From contig RSEF01000004.1 in NCBI GenBank assembly GCA_003993805.1, forward strand, positions 78,005,536 to 78,069,535: a stretch of DNA of 64,000 bases, written 5' to 3'. Under the pieces are notes generated by a model. That model saw only the letters and a list, made by a program, of their open reading frames with translations, had not been told where the DNA came from and did not search any database. The position numbers and the translations under genes are program-made. The DNA comes from Himantopus leucocephalus (Eukaryota; Chordata; Aves; Charadriiformes; Recurvirostridae). Below are positions 51,591 to 63,200 of this stretch, piece after piece (the stretch's first letter is position 1; each line of letters opens with the position of its first letter).

Positions 51591-53034
51591 ATTTTAATTA
51601 AACTATATATTGGTACGAATACTTCGGCTACTTTATTGAATGCTCATACATTTAAACAAAAAAAAGAGTAAAGGCTTGCTCTTAAGGAAAAACATAAGAG
51701 GATTCCTGGGTGTATGGGAACTAATTTAACTCTATTCATTTAAAAGGAAGCAAAGACAGTCGGAGGAATGCACCTGTGTAAAATGTAGAAATTTCATTTG
51801 ATAGTACAGGCTGCAGAACCACTGCTATCTTTACAATTCCTTTTTGATTCTTTGCAACTTTTTATCTCCATCTCTGTCCCGCATTTCCACGGTAACAAAA
51901 AAGAGCTAATAATGGATTTCATTATTCTGCGTTGACAGGTAAGCACCCTTGAAAATAACTTGTAACTTCTGTTCAAAGACTAGTGATCCTCCCTGGCAAC
52001 TGAGATATTTGTATATAATTATGTGGAAAGGTTGACTTGGTGTTACCTGACAGTTGGTGATCATATTGACACAATTATTCTATGATTTAGATTAAAAGAG
52101 GAAGCAATGAATAATATTATATTCTCTGAAAGACTGTCCCAAGTTCCAGAAAGCTTCTGGGGAAGGAGAGAAAAAAAAATGAATATTTTTCTGTTTGTAG
52201 AACTATATTGGTCATTTTAGCCACACAATATCTGTGTAAAGTTTGGGCATCTGTATATGTCTCATAGTATGTACCTCTGGAAGGAAGAACTGTATATAAA
52301 AAAAAAGAGTACCAACAAAATTAGAGGTCTGGGAGAACCTTGCATTTAAAGAACATGAATGATGTTGTTAGGGGTCAGTTCTGGAGGTCTAAGAACACTT
52401 AGATCTGGAAGCACTGTTCCTGCAGAAGTGTAAGTTTTTGTTCTTTTTTTTTTTTGTTTTTCCCCATTGGGAAAACTCAATTGGAGTTATAACATGGATA
52501 TAAAATACTCAGTTGCCCTGATGAATAAAAAACATAAAATTGGAATGAATGCTAAATACATCTTTATATCACAAGACAATTTTTATTATCAGAATTTAGG
52601 ATGACTTTCAATTTGTGGATTAGGTTTCTCCTTCTCTCTCTTTATTGGAGATTTACTTTTCCATACTAGCCGCTGTCAGAAAACACGGCCTATATAAGCT
52701 TCCTCTGTCATGCAGACTAGATGTTCCTATGTTATTCTGTCTCCTTAAGATTTTTTTCTTCTTTGACGATACACATCTTATTTTACCCTTTTATTGTTTT
52801 CACTTGTGATGGAATTCCAAGGAAAGAAAAAGCATGCGGGATTCAAGGCAAACTTAAGCCAAAGGAGCATTTCTAATTTTGTCCTGATATTTATGTAGTT
52901 TCTCCAATTATATTCAACAATATTCATTCTTCTCCATTAAGACTGATTTTATTGTTTTCCCAGGATCTATCTACATTGAGAAAGGGCTTATATTTGTGCC
53001 TTGAAATCTAGTAGCTGGTGAACCATCTACCAAA
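51591..53034. other. Unique non-coding DNA, no gene seen
   Basis: AT-rich DNA without a recognised element. A CAG directly followed by GTAAGC occurs at 51938/51939 on the + strand, but its pyrimidine tract is weak. Confidence 0.65.
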
Positions 53035-53139
53035 CTTATGTAGTATTTCAGCTCCCAGTGAAATTCTCTTTTAAAGTAAGCGGAAANCTTATGTGGTATT
53101 TCAGCTCCCAGTGAAATTCTCTTTTAAAGTAAGTGGAAT
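53035..53139. repeat. 52-bp direct duplication flanking a single-N assembly join
   Basis: Bases 53035-53086 and 53088-53139 both start CTTATGT and run through TTTCAGCTCCCAGTG to AAAGTAAG. They differ at TAGTA versus TGGTA, at AGCGGAAA versus AGTGGAAT and little else. The lone N at 53087 lies between. As at 16.9 and 24.1 kb, this is best read as overlapping contig ends, probably from different haplotypes. Confidence 0.85.
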
Positions 53140-56100
53140 GCAACAATTTTGTGTATCTCTTACCACTTTCAGGGTGCAGGCTAACTTTCTACGTCTTTGA
53201 TGCATGTCGCAAGATTTTCCTTGCTAATGAAGCAAGGTCACATGAAGAAATTCTAGTAAATTAGACAGAGGCAAGGGACATTTCCAGGCTCTGAAACTCT
53301 GCTGTTCATACATAAAATTGTTAGAATGTTCCCTGAAATGCTTTTGCTCTGTGACATGTAGCAGCTGCCCAAACAGTTCCTGGGTACAGTTCTGAAGCTA
53401 GCATAGGTCAGAGAAAAATCCTTAAATGGCAGTCACCTGTTTTGGAGAGTAACAAATTTGAAAGTATGAATGTGAGCTGTTTCCCTAGTTAGCTTCAGTG
53501 TCAGAAAATAGTCCTAGCCAAGTTTATCTTGGTAACATACACGTAACATCACCTCTGTGTCTTTTGAACACCAGCAAACACCCTATATTTCTGCTGTCAA
53601 AAATGTTTCATGTAACTAAATTTTTGGATTGTCTACTCAAAGACAAAGGAGAAAAATGCTTAAGATTTAGCTAATTAACATTTAACTGCATAAGACAGCT
53701 GATTTGATATGAATGCAAAATATTTGTTTCCCCTCAAGGTTTGCATGACAAACTAGTATACATTTCATTGGATTTGGAGAAAAAGACTACATCAGCCACA
53801 CAGTCCTTAAAGTTTCCAGATCTGGATGTCTTTGTAATTAATTGCTTACTCTGGAAGTTACTTGGGTTAATAATAGTTTTCTCTTCCTTTCCTCTTTATT
53901 TGTTTTCTTTAACCCAAGTAAGAAGGTGCTGAGCTGTATTTCCAACAAACCACCATTTTCTACAGTTTGATTTGAAAATACTATTTGCATTGTGAATGTA
54001 CTGAACAATTTTAATATGAGGTTTATGACAGGTAGTTAATGACTGTCTATGCTTAGCTGAGCTATTAACAAGTTACAAAGTCATTGTGAGACACAGCACT
54101 CTTCCTCACTAGGAAACGTTTAAACCCCACTGTGAAATTTTGTCACATATAAACTTCATAGTTCACATTTGAAAGATCTGTTAAACATACATCTAACAGC
54201 TGCATGAGTAAGTTAACTTAATATATCTCAGAAAAGACCAGAGATAATGGTAACCATGATATTGACACAATAATGATTTTAGGAGTTTAACCTGTTTTGA
54301 GGGACACAATTAAAACTTACTACTTTAACTAATCATGTGTAGCAGAAGAACAGAATTTTGATTTTTCTTTACCTGCTTACTAGATACATAGTTGAAATGT
54401 TATTGTTAATAAACAGTTTCTATATTTATATCTGCTTGCGTGCTTATGTGTCACATTGTAATATGAATCAAGATATATGTTAGACTTTGATATTTATTCT
54501 CTTTTTCTTCATAAAGTGAAACAAATGATTCATAATAATAGTAATTATTGAATATTTCTTTCTTCTTCTCTCCTGAAAAAAATCAAAGCTATTTACAAAG
54601 AATGAAATTTTATTTTCTCTCTTTAATCTCTGATGGAAAATCTGTTCGTGATTAACTACAATATGTCATATTGTCAGGCATAGATAATAGATTGATGCTA
54701 CTTGTCTGACCAAGTAGAACTTGCAGTTAAATTTCATAAACCTGAGTACTGTTCTGGAGTTGGACATTTGGATCACAGCTAAATATTATATAAATATCAC
54801 TACCTTTGCCTTTTATACAGGCTTACTTTAAATGTAAGACATGCAATTTAAGTTCTTTCCTTTACCTGTGAAGAATTTAATCTGTTACTAGCAGAATTCT
54901 CTCGCAGCATATGCCTAACCACCAGCTTTAAATGGAGCTCACTCATTTGTTCCTGTCTTGCATGAAATAATTAAACGCTGATTGTCCCACAGTAGAAGAT
55001 GAAAAGTGAGTGTGATTCTGCAGACTGCTTTTTACACTATTTGCTGGCTGACTTTAAGTCACTTTGCAAATCAAAAAATAACATAAAAAGTGAAATAGTT
55101 GGAAGATTCTATTCTGAAGGGACTCTTTCTGACTTTTGTCCAATGACTGCTTAATGCCAAATACATAAAGAACGGGGACTCAGATCCTGGCTCTCCACTT
55201 ACGTCTGAGTTACCTGAAAATAAACTGCGGAGTCAGAGTTCTGCTTGTATATCTGTCTATAGATCTTCTATTCCTTTCAATATACTGACACAATTTTAAG
55301 AAATTTATGACCTTGTTTCTTAACACAAGTACAGCAGCAGATAGAACACTTGTGAGAGATACAGGGGTTTGAATTTTCTTAATTCAAGGAAAACCTTAAG
55401 TCACCTTGATAGAGCTTTCTAACAATTGATTTATCAAATTAATAGTGAACAGTGTCACCAAAACACTGGCTAGGTTCCTCAAGTAACAGTAAACCAGCTT
55501 TACTTAACAGATGAGTATGTAAGCATGGAACTTTGAAAACATAATTTGTAGTTTGATATTTCAATTCTGCCTGAATCACACTCTGTGTAACTATACCCCT
55601 AATTTCTTTTATGTATCTAGGTCCAATTTTTCCAAAATGCAATACTGATTACAGCATATATACCTGCATTTCTTTGCTAAGTTTTACTGCACAGACTCTT
55701 AAATTATCTAATTGGGACATTTTATAAATGTAAAAAAACAGTATTTCAGTGAAGAATATGCAATTATGCGATGCATATGATTTTAATGTGTAATATATTG
55801 TGAGCTTGTTTCTTACAATGAATTATACTCCTTACAGTACTTTTCATAAATTATACTTATTAAATGATATGCTCAATACATGTAACTGTCTCACTGACGT
55901 TGTTTTGCATTTAAAATTCAGATAAATTATATCAGCTACTGCAAACATCTTCAAATGATGATTGAACAGCTGATACTAATTTTTTGTATATGAACTGACC
56001 ATCAATTACACAGATTCTTCACTCATGAGAGAGATGGCTAGTTAATTTGTTAGACTAATTATTCTGTCTTCAGACTGGGAGGGTTAATCTCTTCACTGAA

Positions 56101-56732
56101 CCTTCAAATGTTGTTATACTGTTATAGAAAATAAAATTTATTAATTAGTACACTATGTGAGGTAAGAGGTCCATATCATTATATATTTCTGTATGAGAAG
56201 AAACAGACAGTCTCTCTGAATTAATCAAATGAGCTAACAAATTACTATGGATAATTACAGGCATCTAGAGATGTGAGACTGCTAGCAATCAGACACTTGT
56301 AATGCTAAGAGAATAATTACATCTTGTGGTTTGCTTTGCAAAGGATTAAAAATATTCTAGCAAACTGTAGCAGTTTGAATTATTTTACTGCTCATTAATG
56401 ATCATTTGGGGGGCAAGGGAAATGAAACATTTCACTAGTCTTTCTAAAAGACTACAAAGTATTTTCTAACAAGGTATCACTTCATGAATACGACAAAGAA
56501 ATTAGAAAATGAAAAATAGAAGGAAATGTGCGCACTCTTCATTAGCTTCAGTTTAGGATTTACTAAACTGCCTATAAAGGGGGTCTGTGACAAAAAAGGG
56601 TGACCTAGAACTGAAATAGATTAAAAGACACTCATGTAATGCTGTATCTGGCTAAATTGCAGATGTAGTAAATTCCAGATTTGATAACAGTGCTAGAAGG
56701 GTATCTATTTATCCAGCCATTCCAGATAGAGC
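53140..56732. other. Unique AT-rich non-coding DNA, no gene seen
   Basis: No gene or transposon is recognised. About 56215-56420 is dense in TAATTA, GCAAAG and TAATGATCATT-type motifs and has the look of a conserved non-coding element, which cannot be tested without alignment. Confidence 0.65.
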
Positions 56733-57339
56733 AAGATGATGTTAAACATCTTTGTTGGTGACATGGATGTTGGGATGGAGCGCACCCTCGGCAAGTTTGT
56801 CAATGACACCAAGCTGTGTGGTGCAGTCGACATGCTGGAGGGAAGTCATGCTATCCAAAGGGACCTGGACAGGTTTGAGAGGTGGGCCTCTGCAAACCTC
56901 ATGAAGTTCAATAAGTCCAAGTGCAAGGTCCTGCACGTGGGTTGGGGCAATCTCAGGCACAAATACAGTCTGGGTGAAGAATGGATTGAGATCAGCCCTG
57001 AGGAGAAGGACTTTGGGGTGTTGGTGGGTGAGAAGCTCAACATGACCCTGCAATTTGTGCTCGCAGCCCAGAAAGCCAACCATATCCTGGGCTGCATCAA
57101 AAGAAGTGTGGCCGGCAGGTCAAGGGAGGTGATTCTCCCACTCTACTCTGCTCTTGTGAGACCCCTCCTGGAATATTGTGTTCGGCTCTGGAGCCCCCAA
57201 CAGAAGAAGGACATGGACCTGTTAGAGTGAGTCCAGAGGAGGGCCACGAAGATGATCGGAGAGCTGGAGCATCTCTCCTATGAGGACAAGCTGAGAGGGT
57301 TGGGGTTGTTCAGCTTGGAGAAGAGAAGGCTCTGGGGAT
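56733..57339 (+). pseudogene. CR1 LINE ORF2 fragment (late reverse transcriptase to C-terminal part), + strand
   Basis: CR1 ORF2 encodes an endonuclease/reverse transcriptase. This 5'-truncated piece starts just upstream of the RT catalytic motif. The open frame 56736-57230 (164 codons) shows FVNDTKL at residues 21-27, where active CR1 copies carry FADDTKL, so one catalytic Asp position is Asn. It continues through LDRFERWASANLMKFN, KCKVLHVG, then LGCIKR and [21 protein letters not shown]. An in-frame TGA at 57228-57230 interrupts the ORF. The same frame then goes on with VQRRATKMI and [23 protein letters not shown] to about 57339, where the orientation of the CR1 sequence flips. The mutated motif, the stop, the truncation and the inversion all show it is inactive. 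Confidence 0.92.
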
Positions 57340-57340
57340 A

Positions 57341-57570
57341 CCTGGCCTTGAACACTTCCAGGGATGGGGCATCCACAAATTCCCTGAGCAACCTGTTCCT
57401 GTGTCTCACCACCCTTACAGTAAAGAATTTCTTCCTAATATCTTATCTAAATCTACCCTCTTTCAGTTTAAAACTGTTACCCCTCGTCCAATCACTACAC
57501 TCCCTGATAAAGAGTCCCTCTCCATCTTTCCTGTAGTGCCCCCTTCAGGTACTGGACGAGCACTATAAAG
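57341..57570 (-). mobile_element. CR1 LINE downstream segment, inverted relative to its neighbour
   Basis: On the - strand this reads as the CR1 segment that normally follows the preceding + strand piece: CCAGTACCTGAAGGGGG, then TAGTGATTGGACGAGGGG, TTAGATAAGATATTAGGAAG, GTGAGACACAGGAACAGG and CATCCCTGGAAGTGTTCAAG. The flip at 57339-57341 joins CTCTGGGGA of the + copy to CCTGGCCTTGAAC of the - copy. The missing 3' UTR means the element is incomplete on this side too. Since the two segments are adjacent in CR1 consensus order with little or no overlap, one inverted element is more likely than two independent insertions. Confidence 0.88.
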
Positions 57571-57689
57571 AGCAACAGAGAGAATCCACTGTACACTGAC
57601 TGTAATCCTCCTCCCAGCTTTTGCACTGTTCACTCATGGCGGGGCTGAAGGGACTGAGGCAACCTTTGGCAATAACAAGGAGACAGGAG

Positions 57690-58019
57690 CCTGGAAAGAA
57701 AGAGTGAAGTTAAGCCTGGGGAAGGAAAGGTGGTTTCCCCATGTGTTCTAATGTTTGTCTTTTTGTTTTCCAACACCCAAGTAACTAATTAAATACACAT
57801 ATATATATTTTTCAACTGGCAAGAAATCAAGTTAATTTTCCCAAGCTGTGTCTGTTTTGCCAGTGACAGTAACTGGCAAACAATCTCCTTGTCTTTATCT
57901 TGACCAATGAGCTTTCTCACTTCTGTTCTTCCTATTTTTTCCTCCCATCCCACTGACTGGTGAAAATGAGCGAGCAGCTGGGTGGGAATTTGACTGTTAG
58001 CCAAGGCTAACACACCACA
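57690..58019 (+). mobile_element. ERV LTR 3' portion, + strand
   Basis: It contains GTGAAGTTAAGCCTGGGGA, also present as AGTTAAGCCTGG in the 38.2-38.8 kb LTR. It then shows TTCCCAAGCTGTGTCTG, TGTCTTTATCTTGACC, CATCCCACTG and a terminal CACACCACA, the order of the R-U5 end of the same avian LTR group. It therefore supplies the U5 part that the 38 kb copy lacks. The left edge is uncertain: sequence from about 57575 onward may belong to it but is too diverged to be sure. It abuts the inverted CR1 piece. Confidence 0.72.
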
Positions 58020-59478
58020 CCTGTAAAAGAAGAAAGGCACCAAAAAACGACGACTAAAACTACTAACTCCCTAGGAAGTCTGTATGGAGAGCGTTAAGCG
58101 AACAATAGCATTATCCAATTTAACCAGCCTTTTGAATAGGGAGTTGTGAAGGGTTAGCTCTTAGCAAATGCTTATCATAGTTTTTGCGATGCTGTCTTTT
58201 GCCAGAATGTAAGCATCAAACTCAGGTGTCCAGCCAAATGCCCTTATTCATTTGAGCTGCTGAGAGTGGAATGCTATCCTGGGATGGGCATATACATCTC
58301 TTCTGGCAACTGAATACTTCTCTGTTAAACAAGGCTGAAAAAATAAGTTGTAGTTTGCAGCGTTTCAATGGCTGAAACAACAATCTATTAATTTGAAGAA
58401 ACATTCAAATAATAAACATTCCTGATATTCTGATGGCATCTCCATAACCCCCATCTCAGGAGCATGCCTGAACCATCTGGCAGAATATTTCTGACTTCTG
58501 AACTCATGCCACTGAGGGCATTTCCAGACCTCTTTTATTTGTGTTTTAAAAATGTAGCCGCGGCTGTATTTTCTTAAATGCATAATCATTTTTCTACTGG
58601 ACTTTCTTTGACACTCCCTACTTAACATTGACACCTAGTCTAGTTTCTGATTTCCACTGGCCTTGGGTGGAAGACGGATAGTCATACTGTTTCTCTGAAC
58701 AAAAAAGGGGCAATAACCATCTGAAAAGCAGCATATATCTCAAACGGGAGGTGTCATCTCCAGAAGTTAAATAGCTATTGATTTTTTTTGGAGGAATGAT
58801 TCTGGACTTGAGCTGTCATTTGGTACTGCTGCCCACCTTTAGAAGACTAAGACTAGTTTTGGGCTTGATCTCATCACCTAACATATATTTTTTAAATGGA
58901 GTATTTGTAAGTAAGATACATTCTTGTGGCAACATGACTTGACAGAAAATGAGTATTTTGAGAAAGTTTAGAAAATCAAAAATTGACAGCTTATATATTC
59001 ACCTACAAATACAAAGGTTTGACTATACATACTACTGTCATATAAGTCCTTCATGGTGTCTAACATGAGTGATTGTAAGGTAAGAGATACTTTTCCTATT
59101 CATTAATTACACATGTATCCAAAAGCAGAATATTATGGGTATTTTGTATTTGCTTCAGTAGTTAAGTAAAATAAAATCCAGAAAGAGTTTCAAAAAACTT
59201 CTGCTTTTTTCTCACTCAAAATTCCTTCAACAGTTTGAAGACATTGTTATATATTAGACACTTACTGATATTTCAATTTACTGTCAAAATTCCCTAGCCA
59301 TAATAGCAGATACAATGGACGTTCATCCTACAGTAACTCTCTATCACATCACAAAGTTGAGTTATTCTTGTAAATATGTGGTACCTGGAATACAAATAGA
59401 GTCTGGATGGAGACTTCTTCCTCTCTCTGATAAGAAAAACAGAAAACTAACAAAAAATGGTATCAGACTGTATGTAGA
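58020..59478. other. Unique non-coding DNA, no gene seen
   Basis: AT-rich, no recognised element. It ends at the 5-bp duplicated target site GTAGA (59474-59478) of the next LTR. Confidence 0.7.
59474..59478 (+). repeat. Target-site duplication GTAGA, left copy
   Basis: Direct copy of the five bases found again at 60269-60273, immediately outside the TG/CA ends of the solo LTR. Confidence 0.85.
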
Positions 59479-59810
59479 TGTCATGACCTGATGCACAGGC
59501 TACCCTGGGTAGTGTGACAGGTTGTGCAAAGCTCGAGATCCCTTCAAAGTAAATTAAGGTGAAACGACACCAAACGACCAATTAGAGTGCTTATGAAGCA
59601 TACGCGCTGCTATAGTTATGCCTATGGGTGGGGAAAAGCCCAACTACTGTTGCCCACTCTGCCAGTCAATTCACCGCCAGGGAAGGGGGAGAAGGGAAAA
59701 TCACCTGCCGTAATCTTAACGGAGCATTCCAACTCTGTAACTATCTTCACAAGCTAACTGGTCAAATTTTACAACGTATAACTATGTACATCAGAAGAGA
59801 AAGATTTAGA

Positions 59811-59865
59811 GAGGAAAAGGGGAAGAAGAAGAGAAAGAGAGAGAGAGAGAAAGAAAGCACCACCC
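59811..59865. repeat. GA-rich tract inside the solo LTR
   Basis: An almost pure purine stretch of GAGAGAGAG and GAAGAAGAA units, downstream of the LTR TATA box when read on the - strand. Confidence 0.85.
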
Positions 59866-59942
59866 TTGGATCCAGCGATGTCTCGCAGGTCCAGTCTCAG
59901 GTGTCGTTGCTGGTGGGGACCCACAGACTTGAGTCCTCCACG

Positions 59943-59950
59943 CTTTTATA
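59943..59950 (-). promoter_or_regulatory. TATA box of the solo LTR promoter
   Basis: TATAAAAG on the - strand, about 318 bases from the start of U3. It would direct transcription toward lower coordinates. Whether it is active is unknown. Confidence 0.6.
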
Positions 59951-60268
59951 GAGTTCGGTACTTGCCATCTCCCCTGGGGGAGGGGTACTGTTGGGCGTGC
60001 ACAGTTGTTCTTCTCAAAACTTCTGGAAGTGAGTCTGAGGTACCCAGGGTCTCAGGTGGTCATCCTGCCCCCTCGCTCGTCATGACCGAGTGGTGATCCA
60101 GGGCTAGCACAGGCCCAGAGATTTTGTCTTCTCGAAACTTCTGGAAGTCGGTATAGGAGAAGGCACCGCCTGGCCTTTGCAGAACTTGCTTCGACCTTGT
60201 GGTCAACTCTCTTTCAAAACAATTTGTTTTAAGACATGCCGTCTGAGTTGCCAGGTTAGTCCATGACA

Positions 60269-60273
60269 GTAGA
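60269..60273 (+). repeat. Target-site duplication GTAGA, right copy
   Basis: Matches 59474-59478 exactly and directly follows the LTR end. Confidence 0.85.
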
Positions 60274-63200
60274 ATCTGTGAGAATCTGTGGGGAAGAAGA
60301 CATCTGATGACAGAAGTTCTTCAGTCTAGTAAACACATACATTATATGCTTGTGTAGTTGTACTTGTATGCATTTTAATTTTGTAAGTAGAGAACTAGAT
60401 TTATACCATTCCTTCTTTGTATGCTTTTGGAGGACTGTAAATCTGCGTCTATCATTTCTAAAGTGAATGTCCTGTTCTGTGTTACAATGATTTTAGATAT
60501 ATTTATAGTTAAGTATTTATACTGAGTTAATTTAAAAAAAAAAATCAGCTGACTTTGTTTTAGAATGTCTTATATTTCAGTGGTATTTCTGGGTGTTCAA
60601 TTATCTCTAGATCAAGCAAAACATGATTTGAATCCAAATCTTTCCCATCTTAGATGATTGTTAGGATATAGAATACAAGGAGCCTGGTTTAGCTCTCTTA
60701 TCTCAAAAATAATTTTGTGACTTTGAGCAATGAATGCAAAAAGTGTGCCACCCTACTCCTTGGACAAGGATTTGTTTTTTCCATTTGTCTTCTCATTTTG
60801 TGCATAATAAATTAGGCAGTTTTCTAAACAGCATATATGAGTGTTGTTCTCCATATGAACTGTACAGCAAAACTGACTGCCTAACTCAGGGCAAACGATT
60901 CTACCAGGTAGCAGTGAAGTAAGAGTCAAACATCGCAATGTTTAGTTCCTATACCCATACATCTACTTTGAGGCATTACTAGAATGTCCTCTGCCAGCTG
61001 AATACACGCTTACATATTAAGGTGATCAATGATTCAGAGGTTCCTTTGTTTAAATCCTGTGAATGGCTCAGTGAAGGAGGTGTTCTTATATATGTCTGGT
61101 ATCAGAAGAAATTAACTGCAAAAGTATACTTGTGACTATTCTCTTTAAAAATATACTTTATTTTAAGTGATTGCTTTATTTTATAATGTAGTTTCCTGAA
61201 AAGAGACTGCCTTATTACATAGCAGCCAGATGGATAGAAAACTGTCTCAGAATGTGCTAGTGCCAGACCACTGACCTTTACAGAGTGAAGAAATTCAGAC
61301 ACCCAGATTCATTTTTATTCCCAACTTAATGCTTTAATCAACAGCCTGTAGTTTGGGACAATTCTGAAAAGGAAGAAGAGAGAAAAATATGAAAAGAAGG
61401 GTGCTCTCTATCGCTCCTGTTTAATCTGTCATTGCATAGCAAAGAATATAAGACTTGCGCAGAAAGAATGAGAGAGAGAGAGATAAAGTGAGAAAAAGAG
61501 AAAATGGATGTAAGGAAGTATAACTCTGTAAATTAGTGGCTGTAACTTTTTGGTAAGATGGAGACCTGGATTATTCTCTCTGCTGTTATGATTCTTTCTG
61601 AATTTTATTTAATGACTTCCATTAAAAATAATCTCAAAACCAAAACATCAGGAAAAGTTTTTTGCACTAAATTCTGAGTAAGATGCCTAAGTTTTGGAAT
61701 CAAATGGAGCTCCGTTTGCCTTTTTCTACATAATGTGGATGGCTTCATATGCTGACTTCATATTAATTCAAGACACCTCTCTCTGTGAGCAATTTGGACA
61801 CTTGTGTCTAAATCAACGTGTTTTGAATCAACATGTTTTCCTGAATGCTATTTGCTTGTTCTGTAGGCCACCAGCTTTTTACCACTTTGTCTAGGGACGA
61901 GGCTCTCAAAAGTTCTCAGGCCATAGAGAAGCAAGGTCCTCTGAAAAGACAGATCAAAGAAGATCACTGATCGTATGCTACTAAAGAACTGGTGTCTGCA
62001 TTTCTGTGCACTGGATTCAGGATTTGAACTGTATCTAATATTCCAGGTGATAGTCCTGCATTTTGATCTCAGGATGAAGTTGTTAGCTTTAGGCTTTTGG
62101 AAAAATCCACAAAATGAACCCTTTCTGGAGAGCAATTACTGAGACATCATGTGTAGAACAAATTTCTTCATTAGAAGAATGACTTTTTATTAATAGCCAA
62201 ACTCTGCTACTGATTTGGCCCTTGCTCAATATGAAGTGATTGCAGAGAGAGACTCTACTTAAAGTGAAAATTAGTCTGGGCACTACCTTGTGCCCATTAG
62301 CAAAATAAGTCCTGTCCTTTGATCAACAGTGTTTCTCTTTCACTCGGTTAAAGAGAAAACCTTACTGTATAAAAACAAATGAAGCAATGATGAAACTTAC
62401 CCTCACTGGGGAAATGCTAATAAAAAAGTTGGAACAAAAGTGACAATTAGAAAATAAGATGGACTTGTGGGTCCACTGGAAAAGAGGGGTGTTGCCTCCT
62501 TTCCATAAGAATGAGTAAGAAAAGTGTTTGAAGAATAGAGGGTGAAAGGGAGTTGTACTACACCTGGCCTTGGGTGTTATAGCAATAAGTATAAGCAGGA
62601 GCCTCTCTGCATACCATTCCTTGGCATAAATTACAGCTAATCAGGTCTTATTATTCTGAGAACGGTGTCTCCTCAATATGCTGTTAACTTCAGAGAGTTT
62701 CAGAGAGTTCAGTTAGTTAAAAGAGGCTTAGCTGCAAAGTAAAACTACTGAACAGAAAATTGGTTCTGTTTTACCTCAAACCAGGACAGGGGGTCATTTT
62801 TACTTTGTCTTAAAACAGAGTAAAGTACACACAAAAGTTCAGAATCCTGTTACTTTCTGAGATATTCATGTTGTTTATGCAGAGAGTTTATGCTACACCT
62901 ACCAGAAAATCCAATCAAAATGTTGTTAAAAAAAAGCCTATGTCTAAGTAGACTAAATATGAATGAAATTAGAAACAATGGCCAGTGCACTCAGTTCTGG
63001 CTACTCTTAGAAGTTTAGCTGTCTTTGCCCTGTTCATGGTTTCCAGAGGTGAATATCTGTGAAATTGAGGATTTTACATATAAGCAAAGAAACTATGAAC
63101 AGCTGATGCACACTAAACCATTCAAACTTGATAAAGAAACCCCATTTGATTCCATTACTGACACAGTGGATGGAAATAATAAATAAAGTAAGAGACAATA

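Larger units (their letters stand above)
59479..60268 (-). mobile_element. Complete solo ERV LTR, - strand, with 5-bp target-site duplication
   Basis: On the - strand the LTR begins TGTCATGGACTAACC (60268 downward) and ends CAGGTCATGACA at 59479, giving inverted ends TGTCATG/CATGACA. It is flanked by GTAGA on both sides (59474-59478 and 60269-60273), a perfect 5-bp target-site duplication. Its length is 790 bp. U3 runs from 60268 to about 59920 and holds a near-identical 21-base direct repeat (60128-60148 and 60010-60030, one mismatch). A TATAAAAG box lies at 59943-59950, and downstream comes a long pyrimidine tract (the GA-rich stretch on the + strand, about 59811-59865). It shares no visible similarity with the other LTRs in the window. 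A 5-bp duplication is most usual for ERVL-type and some class II elements. With no internal region, it is the product of LTR-LTR recombination. Confidence 0.9.

Noticed and set aside
51920..51945. + strand CAG followed by GTAAGC
   Set aside because: The upstream pyrimidine tract is poor, so a functional 3' splice site is unlikely.
59628..60096. Open frames of 107 and 76 codons in the solo LTR
   Set aside because: They are antisense to the LTR and cover its U3/R/U5, which are not coding.
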